64,000 bases of DNA from Acheta domesticus (Eukaryota > Arthropoda > Insecta > Orthoptera > Gryllidae), in the NCBI GenBank assembly GCA_031308135.1, contig JAHLJT010000631.1, forward strand, positions 190,420,955 to 190,484,954, given 5' to 3'. How positions within the stretch are numbered: the stretch's first letter is position 1; each line of letters starts with the position of its first letter. The notes under the pieces were generated by a model that saw nothing but the letters and a program-made list of their open reading frames with translations, was not told the origin of the DNA and made no database searches. This document shows positions 10,580 to 22,812 of the stretch, piece by piece. The translations under genes were made by a program, and so were the position numbers.

Positions 10580-11095
10580 GCTTAAAAGTGACATCGAAAG
10601 GGAGATACACTTTTGCGAACATGTCCTCTGCTTACAAACACGTCCAATGTGAAGTACAAAGCCCTACGGCGCAGTGGCCCTGCGGCGCCGCCCACGCAGT
10701 CGCCTTTCGCTCGCGCATTCAGGACACGTTCCATTGCGCCGCCGAATCGCTCGGCCGCGCCACGCGGGGCGGCACGGTGCGGAGCGAGGAGGGGCGGGTG
10801 GGGATGCAGCCACGCGGGGTGAGACGAAATCAGGCAGGGAGGGGTGTGGGGGAACTTGGTGTAAGGGACGGGGAGGGGAATGCGGGGAGGCACGGTGCGG
10901 AACGAGGAGGGGTGGATGGGGATGCAGCCATGTGGGGTGGGCGGGGATGATGGGTGGGCTGGGGCTTGGCAGGGAGGGTTGTGATCGGGGTAGCTGGGAT
11001 TGAGGGCGCCTAAGCGAGACGTGGTGGACGTCTCTCCCCTCCTCTTCTGATTGCACAACCTGCCCATTCCGCTCCGCCACCTCTATGCCCTTCAC
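10580..11095. repeat. GC-rich patch with a 118-bp tandem duplication
   Basis: The block ggcacggtgcgg...gatgcagcca begins at 10771 and again at about 10889. Open frames on both strands overlap and are compositionally biased, so no gene is called. Confidence 0.6.
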
Positions 11096-13489
11096 GCGCA
11101 GATAGGAGCCACAAATATAAAGTGAACTTTCTCTAAACCAGACTTAGGGGCCCGGAGCGGAACTGGATAATCGTTCGGTCAGTTTAATCTTAATACTATA
11201 AAAGAAACCCCCCAAATTTGTTTTTATTTGCATTAATGTACAACTAAAGAAAATTCAATTCCAGTTATTATTCTTCGTACATTAAGTATTATTCTTTCTT
11301 GAATACCCATTACTAACTGAAAGAAGGTATTTTAATCTTGAACAGTGTTTTCTGTGATTTGAAAATTTATAAAAACATCTACACATTAGAGTCTTACAGC
11401 TTCCTTAAAATGCTGGAAAAAGAGTTCACTTCGTTTCAGTTATGTTTTCGTATCTACATGAAAATCATTAAAAATTGGTTCTTTTCTAGGAGTATTCCAC
11501 AATATGCTAGAGGGAACCAGCTACGAAATGTGATGCAGTTTTTTGTCTTGTCAAGGGGAGTTGCTTATCATCTCTGTAGATGCTGTATATTACCCTTAAA
11601 GCGTAGTAGATGCTTTAAAAAAATCAAAATCGCGTTTTTAAAGAAAATGTTGGCAGTGTTCTGGATGGATCCGCAAAAAAAAATTTGGAACGTATCATCG
11701 AATACTATGATCCCTTCCCTTCCCCGAGCGCGCGTTTGCTGGTGGAGCGCTGCGTGACCATTGTGTGGCGAACTGTTACATTCACAATATCCATTAAACA
11801 CTCGTCGCAAAAAAATTAAAATTACTCAAAAAATGCTTATCTAACGTATGACAATATGTTTATCATAGGATTCGTGATTTTACGCTCGTCATGATAAAAT
11901 GTATAGTTCCGTTTGAAAAAAGAAAGTTACTTCTAAAATCTCGTGTAATACATGTGATAAAATAGAAAAGAATGCAGGTATCCATTATTCCCATTCCCTC
12001 ATGAACTTCCGTGAAAACTGTATTGCAATAACTTCAACCGTCCAAAAGTTACAGGAAATGCTAAACTTACGTGACTCACTCTGTACATAGACTGAAAGAG
12101 AAAATATGGTTACTTTAACGAGATAAGTTATTTTTTTAATTACTTATAGTATAAAGTAAAATTTTGTTAAAATGTGTTATAACTTATTTCGGTTTCAAGT
12201 GGTGTAGCAAAGTCCTTTTTTTGCCAAAGTATGCAAATAAATTTATGATGTATAATATACATTCTTAATAGTTTTATGTTCGAGTTCCATTTCGCCTCAC
12301 AACTGATTTTTAGCATGAAATGGTGCACGACCGTGTTCTCCCGAACCCTTAGATGCATGTTCAAATTCAGTAAAATACATGCATACGCATTCACAAGTAC
12401 AGTTAGCAGAATGAAGAAGAATAACTCAACCATTGGCAGTGGCAGTGGGTGAGATGTGGTTACCACACCGAATGTGGAAACATACTTGTTCAAGTTGCAA
12501 TGAAAGTTTAAATAGTTTTTGCTTTTTGAAAACACACACAGGTTAAGTTAGGTTGGGTCAATGAGGTAATTACCTACTGAAGTAATACATAAAATTAATG
12601 GAATTCAAACATGCAAAATTTTCACATAGGTTCAGCTAATGACAATTTCAGAGAGAATCGTGGAAGTTTTCCATTAGAATCTTTTCCAAGGGGAATAATT
12701 CACTGTTTTCCAAGCTAGATGTGCATATCGATCCGCAAAGGTACACGTCGATATGCCCTTTCGATTCCATCGTGAACACATCAAGTACATTCCAATTGGA
12801 GCTCAAGCGTAAATTCATTTGGGCTAAAGTATACAATTTGTACACAAAAATGCATATCGTGGCAAGCTCTTGCACATATCCCATACATTGGAGATATGAC
12901 TCCATGCGCACTCCGTGTACGTTTGCACGTACATCTCGCGTACATTGTCGCACATGCCCATTTGCGCCAGGGGAGGCAAGTGAGAAATTTTGATTACACC
13001 AACAATCTCTGAAGACATATGCCACGGTCGCAAAGCTCCGCCGCCGCTACTGCGCCGTCGCTGGAGAAGCGTTAGATTCACGGAGCGATTGGTTTAGAGG
13101 CCGCCGTCTCTGAAGACGCTCGACTTCCATCTACCTTCCCACCTCCTGTCATATCACCTACTCTCCCTCTCTCTCCCACAACACCAACGCATAATGAGTT
13201 GCATATCGCTCAAAAGCAATTGGTCACATTTATGTAACTTGGTTATAAGAAATTTCCCTCTACATTTTCATTGCAAAAAAGTGATCATTTTCGTTCCTCT
13301 ACGTGCCCTACAAATTTGTAACATTTATGATGAAACACTCTGTATACTCCTGTGTAAATATTCCGTCTTGTTAATGGATCCGACACCAAGAGGTTTGGAA
13401 AATACCTGATTTTTTTGGTCACTTCTCCGTATGCATTTTCTCTAATGAATTTAGATCACCGGAGAATTTCTCGCACTTCGTTCTTAAGA
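11096..13489. other. AT-rich DNA without recognisable features
   Basis: Several short open frames (for example 11338-11757) have no recognisable domain. A GC patch at about 13020-13110 and a single gttaagttaggttgg at 12543 are noted only. No supported gene or RNA. Confidence 0.4.
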
Positions 13490-13975
13490 AGAGAAAGGAA
13501 TGAAATCTTGTGCCGGAACACGGCAATTTTTCCATAACTTACCGGATAACGGAAAAGTTGATAAATCTTGTTCATATTTGTAGTAAATTACTTCCTCTAC
13601 GTCTTGCACTAAGAATCCATGTTTGGGGGTCCCTAATAGTGAAAAATACATTGAGGGTAAAATGGCTGTCCGCCCGTCTGTCCGTCTGCCCATCTGTACA
13701 TCTTTCCGTCCGTCTGTGGTCAACACTATCGCCTAAACTGTTCAGCCGATTTTCTCCAAAATTGATATTTCGCGATCGATCTGAACGACCTCAAGGCTCT
13801 AAGAGCTTCAACGGATATTTTGGTTTTTGAAGTTTCTTTACAATTAGCCACAAAAACATTTTCAAAATTTTCTCAAAAAAGGCTTCAAAGTTTTAAAAAC
13901 TTTTTCCTCGGTTTCTCAAAGAATGCTTAAGAGAATGGTGCAGGTGTCATGTTCGTCGAAATCGAATATTTTTCG
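13490..13975 (-). repeat. Family R unit, minus orientation
   Basis: It carries the signature cgcctaaactgttcagccgattttctccaaaat near 13730 (longer than one block, so diverged in parts) next to a (CCGT/CTGT)n run at 13668-13720. Confidence 0.65.
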
Positions 13976-13984
13976 AAAATCGCA

Positions 13985-14690
13985 AAAGTGCAATTTTGGA
14001 AAAACATTAATTCAGGCTACACCACATGTTAGAGACAGTAATTTACTACATATAGGAATAGGATTTATCCACATTTCGTTACCAGGGTCCGGCAGTAAGA
14101 GTTTCCTGCCGAAAATTCGCTGTTTTCCGGCGCACGATTATGATACTTTTTCTCGGAAAGTAAGAGCATGAAAGAAACTATCAGAGAATTCAACGAAAAT
14201 TCGACCCACGTCAGTTCTTTTTGCTATCCCGTTAACAAAGTTTAATAAAAAAAATTCAAACAATTCTTGAGAAACTTTTGACAATATTGAGTAGTCATTT
14301 AAATTCCGTCCAAAGTCAAAATATCCATTTCAAATTTGCAGAACCTTGAGTTCGACTAATCAATGAATATTAATTTTGAAGAAAATCATGTGAACGGTGT
14401 TGGTGCCAGCGATGACCACAGAGAGGCGGCGGGAGGACAGACGGATGGGTGGACAGACTTACAGTTAGACTTTTGTCCGCAACCAAATTCTCGATGTCAA
14501 GGAGTCACAAAATATGAATTCTGACTGCGCATAGTGTTAGGGGACGTAATTTACAGCATACAGAAACTTTTATCCACATTTTCATAACCCGGGCCCGGGA
14601 ATAAGAGTTTTTCTATCGAAAATTCACCGTCTCTTCCCGCAGCATTGCAACATTTTTCATGTACTGAGTAAGCAGTACGCGAAAAAGTAA
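13985..14690 (+). repeat. Family R, two partial units, plus orientation
   Basis: Two end blocks of the form 'gttaccagggtccggcagtaagagttt...cgaaaattcgc' occur near 14080 and 14590. An (ACGG)n-like block lies between them at 14425-14460. They face the minus copy at 13490-13975. Confidence 0.6.
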
Positions 14691-15516
14691 AACATCTTTA
14701 GAAAATATTGCATCTTTAGAAAACGCCATGTAAACGTTTTTGAAAACAGCTGATAGTTTTTGCGTAATTTATTTTTGAAGTTAATGCATTTTATTGCGAT
14801 ATGCCAAAAGACCCCATGGTATTTGGCGTGAAAATAATGTTATCAAACTGCCATTACGAGGAGATCATACGTATTCGAGACGTTACGGAGACAAATAATA
14901 GACGTCTTTAAGGCAACGTGTCAATTAATATAGAGATTCCATGTTCCATGTCAAGGCGCAATAAACTGTGACTTAATGGCCCGGTTGTCATAAAAAACTA
15001 CAAAGGTGAAGTAGGCTTTGGAAGTCTTGACTTTGTGGAAAGTAACATTTTCTCAGGCTTGTAAAAAGCAGAAGAGCTGTGAACATCAAGTGGTATGTGT
15101 CAATATTAGTTTTCATTGTATTCTGGGTTATTTGATAAAATATACTGAGGCGAATAGTTCATGGTTAATTCTTATAGATTGACATAGTGTATAATTAAAG
15201 TTCAGAAGCATTATCAATCCTAAATTATAATTGTGATTTTTGTGTTTCGCGTGTTAAAGTCAATTTAATTCGTGTATTTTAAAACGACTTTGCATTTTCC
15301 AATGGATTTATATTAGGATAGCTCCGTAGCTGAGTATAAAATATTAATAAGTTGATAAAGATAGTCGCCAGCAGAGATTTCATGCGAAACGTAGTGTGGG
15401 CCAATCGCGTCGCGATATAATATATTAAATTACTTAAAAGATCAAATAATCAGAGACATTCCGGGTTATTCGGAACTTATTCGGACAATAAGCCAAAAAC
15501 AGTTACTGAAGACATT
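14691..15516. other. No recognisable feature
   Basis: AT-rich DNA. No coding, SINE or terminal-repeat signature was seen. Confidence 0.4.
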
Positions 15517-15528
15517 AACTTGACATAT
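15517..15528. repeat. 12-bp target duplication of the LINE (aacttgacatat), left
   Basis: Identical to 17094-17105, with only the LINE between them. Confidence 0.85.
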
Positions 15529-17093
15529 TTATTTTTTTTATTTAATAGGTAATTATGACACATTGATACATAATTTCAATTCTTTTAACTATGTGGCTAG
15601 GCTGAAGGCCTTTAAGCCATTACAATACCTACATCCTACCGCATTCTAACCTTTCGAATTCTGGCATTCACCCCTAATGGTCACTTCATCGCATCAAAGC
15701 CGCGGAAAGGAGACCATAAGGTACGGCTGAGGAAAAAACCCCTGAAGGGGGAAAAACCTGCCGTCAGAAGACGAGTACATGCTAAACTACTAGTTTTTAT
15801 TTTCTATACTATTTATTTATTTCCTGGCGTGGGCATCTTCTCCATCCCGTCTTTGGCCTCCTCAGCCCCTGAAATCAAACACTGCCACAGAAGATCGCCC
15901 GCACCACCGCCTCTCCGAACAATTTGCTACTGATTAACTTAATTATCGCTTACTGATTAATTTAATTAATACTGACTAATATACTAATTAATATTAATGA
16001 TTAGCATTATTGATTACCTTACTAGTTAATTTAATTATCTCTTGCTTATTGAATTATTTATTTTATCTCCAGTCTAGGCTCCGCTCGTACTACTAACCAA
16101 TACTGTTTTCCCACTCCCTGATTACCGTTTCCCTGATAGTTCGAACCTTTCCTAAAAATATTCCTAATTCTTTCATGAAGTGAGATCTATTATCAGCTAA
16201 TATATTTTGAGCGAGAGTTATGTTTCTAAATTGGAAGCCATAGTTCCCCATTCCCATCCATTTTCCTCTCCAAGTTTCTGTAGCGCAGCAATTTAACAGA
16301 ATGTGGATCCAATCTTCTCTATCACCGCACAGTACACAGATTCCATTGTCATTCGAATCCTTCATTCTACGTTGCATCCACCCCCCTAACCTAAACCACG
16401 CGTATCCCCCTCTTGCATCCCTTTTAAGTGTGTGTACGTAACTTTCGCATCCCCATACAGGACTCCTGTGAATTTGTACCACTAACGAACATTTTTCTGC
16501 CGATGCTGCCAGAATATCTTGCCTTTTAATATCCGAAAGTCGATCTGAAATTAATCGTTCTATTTCCCGTGTTCCCCTATTCTCAACCATTTCAGGAGAA
16601 ACGTCTCCCAGACCTGCGCGTTCTAGTACCCGTTTCACTTTATACGACCAATATCGCTGATCGTTTTCCTGTAATTGCGCTCTAAAGCACCTGCGAATAA
16701 GCGTGTCGGACTCTTCACTTGCTAATCTAATCCAAAGCTTAATGGCTTTCATTTTTAAATCTTTCCAAATTCCTACACTACCTACCTCTCTTAAGACGCC
16801 GACATTTGCTGCGAATCTAGAGACTCCAAGAATTAATTTATAATAATCTGTTTCGATGCTTTCTAATCTGTCTATTCTATCCACTCCCCAGATTTCCGCC
16901 CCGTAATTCATTGCTGGGAGCACTAGTGATTTAAACATTGTGTCGCACACCTTTAAGGGCAATTCCGGTACTCTACGCATTACGCAACCGATTTCTTTGA
17001 GAGCAATTCTTCCTTTACTATGAGCCGCAACTATGTGTTTATTCCATCCCCCGTTCATAGAGAATTTTGCACCAAGACTTGACATTTTGCACC
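15529..17093 (-). mobile_element. 5'-truncated non-LTR retrotransposon, 1,565 bp
   Basis: The insertion is bounded by a 12-bp direct duplication. Read on the minus strand it starts inside the polymerase frame, runs through the C-terminal domain, has about 540 bases of 3' untranslated sequence and ends in an A-rich tail (seen on the plus strand as ttatttttttta at 15529). 5' truncation, an A-rich tail and a variable-length duplication are the standard marks of target-primed reverse transcription. With an open frame and an intact duplication it appears fairly young. Confidence 0.9.
16093..17093 (-). pseudogene. C-terminal part of LINE polymerase (post-RT thumb and zinc-knuckle domain)
   Basis: The frame is open for over 330 codons to a stop at 16093. 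The first methionine at 17112 lies in flanking DNA, so the true start is lost with the 5' truncation. Visible blocks are LGAKFSMNGGW and PELPLKVCDTMFKSLV (RT thumb side), NYGAEIWGVDRI, LILGVSRFAANVGVLREVG, and near residues 259-275 a CX2CX7HX4C knuckle (CVLC...H...C) typical of LINE C-termini. Reverse-transcriptase catalytic motifs and any endonuclease are absent, so it cannot be functional alone. It is a different region from the LINE at 1-1783, so whether both belong to one family cannot be judged. Confidence 0.85.
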
Positions 17094-17105
17094 AACTTGA
17101 CATAT
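17094..17105. repeat. 12-bp target duplication of the LINE (aacttgacatat), right
   Basis: Identical to 15517-15528. Confidence 0.85.
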
Positions 17106-17589
17106 GAAGCATTGGACGTGTGAAGCATTTCAGAAGAAAATCGTCTGAGAAGTAATTGTAAGCTTACGAACATTATTGGAAAAGGACCGTACGGTACATT
17201 CATGTATTCAGAGAGAAAGTTGAATAATTTACTTCAGAAGATCTCGAAAACTCTGTAAAATAATGGTAATAAATGTTAAAATCTGATTGTTTTTTAAAGA
17301 GAAAAGGCTGATAATTCATCGTAGTTTCCATCAGTTCAATAATAAGTTTGTTTCTTCCACAGAACTTCCAGTAATCGTAATTCTGTATAGAATTACTCGT
17401 ACGCATGCAGCAGGTAAGACAATTAATGTAGGTCAGAACCCACGACTAAATGTGATAATTTAATAAGTTTTGAAAAGATTAAGATAAAAATAATAATGTT
17501 AAAATCGAAGTACGTTACAATGGCTTGCCCAATCTGGGGCAGAATATAAAAATATTAATGATAAAATATAAAATCGTTACATTATGAAA
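17106..17589. other. No recognisable feature
   Basis: AT-rich DNA with only short open frames. Confidence 0.4.
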
Positions 17590-18360
17590 AAACATTTTCT
17601 CAGAATTGGCGCAATTTTTTTCTTTAAAATTTTTCCACAGATAAAACAAGGGACTCTTGAAGTAATGATGCAGGTCTCATTTTCGTTAAGCTCTAAGAAT
17701 TTTCGAAAATTGCGAAAGTTAGGAATAATGCTTAATAGTATGTGCTGTTGTAGCGCCTCTAGTCACTTTATGACATACTACGTAAGTAGTAAAGAGAAAG
17801 TTATGTAATGCTGCAGCGAAAAGTTGTTCTCAGAAAAACTCCTATTATAGGTCCTGATATCGAAAAAATGTTTACTTCTTGCTTTTTATGAAGTACATTA
17901 CTTCCTCTAACATGTGAAGTCAGAATCCAACTTTTGTAGGTCCTTGACACAGAAAAACAATGAGAAAGGTTTTGTCCATGTGACTGCGAACAACGGTAGC
18001 GCCTAAACCATAGACATGATTTTCACCGAAAATGATATTCCCTGATGGATCTGGCTAATGTCGTGCCCCCTTGAATTTTCAACCTATATTTTGTTTCAAC
18101 ATTCCTTCAAATATATCGAAACTTGTTCCTGTTTCTTTTGGCGAATAGAGTAGCATGCGCTTGTAAAAAAAGGCATGGGTCCAAACTGACCTCACATCTG
18201 TACTGTTAAAAACTGGAGAAGTTTAAAAAATGTTTGGCGTCTTCCTACAACTACAATATTGATGATGCAGATATTTTTCCTAATAAAATCTGTTCCACAA
18301 AATTAGATATTCAGGTCTGATTTTCATAAAAATCTCTGAATTTTCGAAAATTGCAGATGC
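17590..18360 (-). repeat. Family R unit, minus orientation, diverged
   Basis: It has agagaaagttatgtaatgctgc at about 17792 (the inverted family end), then tagcgcctaaacca and ttttcaccgaaaatgatattccc near 18000-18040, in the same order as at 13.5 and 59.5 kb. Confidence 0.6.
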
Positions 18361-18412
18361 TTAACTTTCTTCCTACAGCGTCGGGTACGTTTGTGTGAAA
18401 AGTTAATGTTTG

Positions 18413-18520
18413 GTGTAGCGGGTAAGTTGCTTCCGTAACGTATTCAGAGTTCGATTTCCCAACGAGAGCAAATATTTTACGGGTTGTAATCACTTTGGTG
18501 ACTTCAAGTAATGGTCATAA
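18413..18520 (+). mobile_element. tRNA-derived SINE, short
   Basis: The tRNA-like head has box A ggtgtagcgggtaagttgc and box B cagagttcgatttccc at a normal spacing. The body after it is short and AT-rich; the end is uncertain. Confidence 0.5.
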
Positions 18521-19040
18521 TATTAAAATTTACAAATAAGTGAGAAGTTACTAGTTCTACTTTGTCTCTAGGATTTTACAGAGGTTAAAGTATTTAACTT
18601 CGTCAGTTCTCCCACACCATCATAAGGTTTATTATCGAAGCGCAGAAATGTCAACATGGAAAGATTGTTTACAATTTTGATGTGATTTTGCTAAGATTGT
18701 TTAAACCGATGTTAGTTCTTTAATAATTCAGCAGGAATATATTAATTTTTTTATCAAGGACACAGACTGTAATAATTGTCTGATCTAACCGTTATGTTAA
18801 TGTAGTTCAATTACATGTTTTTCTTTTTATTTCTTAACTTTCGTCGTCTGGTGTGTTTTATCGAAAATATTTTTTAAACTGAGAAGTAGCAGACATCCAT
18901 AATTCTCTTTGATTTGCCTATTATATCCCAATGATTTTGATTTCAGAAGCGTAGAAACATGTATCACATAAATAGTTCAAAAGCAGAGATTTCACCAAAA
19001 AATATTTTTGAAATATTTCTTTCTGCATTTAAAACTACGC
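18521..19040. other. No recognisable feature
   Basis: AT-rich DNA. Confidence 0.4.
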
Positions 19041-19430
19041 TTCCACGAAGCTCAACTCCCTAATCTCACTGCACCGACGTTCTTGCAAAGTCGACTACGA
19101 TGGCTACGCGGAAAACGTCACAAATAAAGACACGAAGACCGCACGCGCGCCGCACGACCCCGAAAAAATATCCGAAGCGCTCCATAAATCAGCAATAAAC
19201 CGTCCAGCAGCCCTTGCCCCCTCATCGGTCGCGCCGCATAGCACAGATCGGCCGAGGCCACTAAACGAAGCGTAAACGCGAACTGAAGCGACCCTCTGCC
19301 TGAGCGCTCCCCCTCCCCGCCACCCCACACGCACCCCCTCGTCCTCTTCTGTCGTGTGTCGGCCCCATCGCTTTGGTCTGACCCGCCTTGTTCTAGGCCG
19401 CCTCGTTTCGCGCAAACACACTCCGATTCG
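19041..19430. other. CpG-rich island
   Basis: A sudden rise in G+C and CpG in AT-rich surroundings. Overlapping open frames on the minus strand have no recognisable domain. It could be promoter-like or decayed repeat; nothing decides this. Confidence 0.4.
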
Positions 19431-19435
19431 ACCCG

Positions 19436-19745
19436 TCTCGTCCAGCCTGACCCCGTCTCGACCAGTCCTTTCTGATATTGTTTAGTCTCTCCCCGTCTCG
19501 TTCAGTTTCCCCTTGCCGCTTCCAGTTCTTCCGCGTCTCGTCCAGTTCCTTCTCATCTCGTATAGTCTCGTCCAATCCCTCCTCGTCTCGTCCAGTCCCA
19601 ACTCGTCTCGGGCTGCCCTTTTTTGTCTCGTCCAGTCCCACCTCTTCTCGTAAAGTCCCTCTTCGTATCATCCAGTCCCTCGTTTCGTCCAGTCCCTTCC
19701 AGTCTCGACTGGCTCTCCTCGTCTCGCCCAGTTCATCCCCCTCTC
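19436..19745. repeat. Minisatellite based on ctcgtctcgtccagtccc
   Basis: Pyrimidine-rich imperfect units of about 17-20 bases (cgtctcgtccagt variants) run in tandem. They produce Ser/Pro-rich open frames in several registers. Confidence 0.75.
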
Positions 19746-20040
19746 TTCAGCCCCTCCCGGTCTTGTTCACTTCCCTCTTCGTCCCACAACCTGCGCCGAC
19801 TAGCGCCGTCCCATACTCTCCCGAACCCTCCCCGACCCGCCCAGCTCTGCGTGAATTCGCTTGCCCTCCCGTCCTGGTCCCGCTTTCCGACCCTGCCCCT
19901 GCGGAAAGATAAATTTGTACAGCGGACGACGTCGCGGAAGAGAACACAGCGGGTGGGCGGGGCAATCGGCGCTGCCAACAGCGCGGCATGAAAAACCGCA
20001 GCGCGACAGCGGCGTTGTAAATATATCAGGATTACGTAGA

Positions 20041-20102
20041 AGCAGAGAGAGGGAGGGAGGGAGAGAGAGGGAGAGAGAGAGCGAGAGAGAGCTAAAAGAG
20101 GC
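20041..20102 (+). repeat. Purine (GAGAGG)n microsatellite
   Basis: An almost pure purine run, gagagagggagggaggg type, lies upstream of further purine-rich DNA. Confidence 0.8.
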
Positions 20103-20606
20103 AGAGAAGAAAGAGGTGGTGGTGGTGACGGATATAGGGGTGCCTATGAGAGTGGCGGAAGAATGGTAGAAGGAAGAAAACGAAGAATGGAGGAGGACGG
20201 AGAGACTGGCTTCGTGAGTAGGAGAAGTTTTAAGGGGGCTCCGACGTTGGACATTCCTTCCTCGTATTGCAGAGTCGAAGAGTAAAAGAAAAACTGACGC
20301 AAATAAGACGAAGTGAGAGATATACGGAATGACAGAGAAATGGAGGAAAGATTGCTAAAAGTAAAGCCATTGTAAACAACATTGTCGTTATCCGAGTGAG
20401 AGGGATTGAAATGAACAGGAATGAATAAAAGGAAAAGAAAGAGGTTAGTAGAGAAAAAGAGAAATAATAACAAATTAATGACTTCCTTGGGTATCCGAGA
20501 TAGGATAATTTGAATAGGATGTTCTAGGGGCAAGAAAAACCGAGATGAACATAATAACCGGAGGAAACCAACAGAAAATATTTATAGAAAATCAATGGCA
20601 ATTGAT
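20103..20606. other. Purine-rich DNA without recognisable features
   Basis: A-rich on the plus strand. A 129-codon minus-strand frame at 20144-20533 is low complexity and has no recognisable domain. Confidence 0.4.
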
Positions 20607-20670
20607 GTCATTTTCGAACTTCCTCCAGTTAGCTCTCATAAAAGCTAACTGGAGGAAGTACGAGAATGAC
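20607..20670. repeat. Inverted repeat: 28-bp arms, 8-base loop
   Basis: The left arm 20607-20634 and right arm 20643-20670 pair at 26 of 28 positions around ctcataaa. It may be a short foldback MITE. It lies 64 bases from the boundary of hAT copy 2. Confidence 0.75.
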
Positions 20671-20733
20671 ATTGGCCGGAAAAAAGAAACAAAAATTACT
20701 CCCTGGGACGTCAAAACGAGAGGTTTTGAAGGA

Positions 20734-20741
20734 GTCATCAC
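20734..20741. repeat. 8-bp target duplication, left of hAT copy 2 (gtcatcac)
   Basis: Exact reverse complement of 2941-2948, not of the right flank of copy 2. Confidence 0.85.
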
Positions 20742-21027
20742 CAGGGACCGAATACCGAAATAATAGCGGTAAAGGTATTTATACCGGTATAGAAATACCT
20801 TTACCTCTATTATACCTTTATTCAAAATACCTTAAAAAATACCGGTATAAGACGTCAAATACCCGTATTTTTAGAGGTATTTTACCTTTATTCGACGTCT
20901 ATACCGGTAAAATACCTCTAAATAGAGGTATTTTACCGGTATTTTCTCATGAAAATACCGGTATTTTCATGACAAAATACCGGTATTTCAGTAGAATCAT
21001 ACAGGTTTCGAAGGGAAACAATCTGAC

Positions 21028-21874
21028 GTGTGGGCGCGCGAACGCGCGTGTGGGAGCGCGAACGCGCTTGTGGAGTCGTACGAGCGTGTAAGGGAACGAA
21101 CGCGCGTGTCTGGGCGCAAACGCGCGTGGGGTCGCGCGCGCGTGTGGGAGCGCGAACGCGCGTGTGGAAGCGTGAACGCGCGTATGGGAGCGCGAACGCG
21201 CGTGTGGTCGCGCGCGCGTGTGAGCGCGCGAACGCGCGTGTGGGAGCGCGAACGCGCTTGTGGAGTCGTGCAAGCGTGTGAGGGAACGAACGCGCGTGCC
21301 GGGGCGCAAACGCGTGTGGGCGCGCGATCGCGCGTGTGGGAGCGCGAACGCGCATGTGGGAGCGCGAACGCGCGTGTGGGAGCGTGAACGCGCGTGTGGG
21401 AGCGTGAACGCGCGTATGGGAGCGCGAACGCGCGTGTGGGAGCGCGAACGCGCGTGTGGGAGCGCGAACGCGCTTGTGGAGTCGTGCAAGCGTGTAAGGG
21501 AACGAACGCGCGTGTCAGGGCGCAAACGCGTGTGGGCGCGCGAACGCGCGTGTGGGAGCGCGAAAGCGCGTGTTGGAGCGCGAACGCGCGTGTGGGAGCG
21601 CGAACGCGCTTGTGGAGTCGTGCGAGCGTGTAAGGGAACGAACGCGCGTGTCGGGGCGCAAACGTGCGTGAGGTCGCGCGCGCGCGTGTGAGCGCGCGAA
21701 CGCGCGTGTTGGAACGCGAACGCGCGTGTGGGAGCGCGATCGCGCGTGTGGGAGCGCGATCGCGCGTGTGGGAGCGCGATCGCGCGTGTGGGAGCGCGAA
21801 CGCGCGTGTGGGAGCGCGAACGCGCGTGTGGGGACGCGAACGCGCGTGGGTTGGGCGCGAACGCGCGCGTGTGG
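21028..21874 (-). repeat. 20-bp CpG-rich minisatellite, mirror copy
   Basis: Reverse complement of 4974-5820, with the same higher-order block spacing. Confidence 0.9.
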
Positions 21875-21994
21875 GAGCCCGAACGGGCCACTGATCGGAC
21901 ATTGTCTTTTGTTCCTAATCCTTTCGCCTTAAATACACACTCTTTCACGCTCTACACTATTAGACCTCAGGAGACTAGTCAGAGTGTGTTCCTA

Positions 21995-22285
21995 TTAACG
22001 ATTGAATGATTATAAGTGATTCCGAGCGCGGCAATTGCTAACCCCGTAAGTGCAGGGCGTTTTCTACGAGAGGTGGCAGTGATCTTCCTTATTGCATTGC
22101 AAGATCAGGCGCCGACGTACCGTCGATTAGCGGGATTTCCCTCAACCAGGTATCTCCCACCAGCGCCCCCCTCCCCAGCCGGCAAAAGCTCCCGCGCGGT
22201 CTTCCGGCATGTATGACAGTGTAATGCATGTTAGTGTAAGTGTAAGTGAAGGGGTGAGGATAGGACAAGAGGAAGGAAAGATCTC
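21995..22285 (-). mobile_element. SINE family A piece inside hAT copy 2
   Basis: Reverse complement of the piece at 4563-4853. Confidence 0.8.
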
Positions 22286-22654
22286 GAAGTGCAGACATCG
22301 CCGCGCGTGGTCGGGCCGGCGGCCTCTGCCAGGATATGACCTTCGACATCAGTTGTGAAAGAACGAAGGCGATAGAAATCTGACATCGGTTGATAAGACT
22401 TCACGCAACGTTCCTTGGCGCATTCCGATTCTCGGAATCAGTTTCCCTTTGTAAGAAGTGCGAGGGCTGCGCCGTTGCGTAGGCAGTTTCCGGAGGTCAG
22501 CGTTTCGACCCAGGAGCGTCTCCGGTTCGGCAGAGGATAACGCACTCGACCTATATACTCCACGCTATTAATTTCTTTTCGTAGTGAGTAGAATTGAAAT
22601 ATGAGAGAGGATGTTTGACCGTAGGCCCCAACAAACGCTTTGCCGAATGTGTAC

Positions 22655-22655
<1 letters not shown>

Positions 22656-22689
<34 letters not shown>

Positions 22690-22727
22690 AAGAAATCGAA
22701 AGAGAGAAAGAGAAAGAAAGAGCGAGT
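22656..22727 (-). repeat. (TG)n(GA)n microsatellite, mirror copy
   Basis: Reverse complement of 4121-4192. Confidence 0.9.
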
Positions 22728-22812
22728 GTATATAGCGCGTGGGTGCATAGAGCGTCAGTGTATAGCGCATAAGTGTGTAGCGCGCGTGTGATAGGTGCAA
22801 GCGTGTGTTAGG

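Larger units (their letters stand above)
6115..20733. other. 14.6-kb interval inverted between the two hAT copies
   Basis: The octamers at both edges are paired with the wrong element. Flipping this interval restores identical 8-bp duplications around each hAT copy. The inversion is either biological or an assembly orientation choice. Confidence 0.75.

Noticed and set aside
11338..11757. 139-codon open frame on the plus strand
   Set aside because: AT-rich, no domain, no splice or family signal that I recognise; consistent with chance.
12543..12560. Telomere-like ttagg motif (gttaagttaggttgggt)
   Set aside because: A single degenerate occurrence, not an array.
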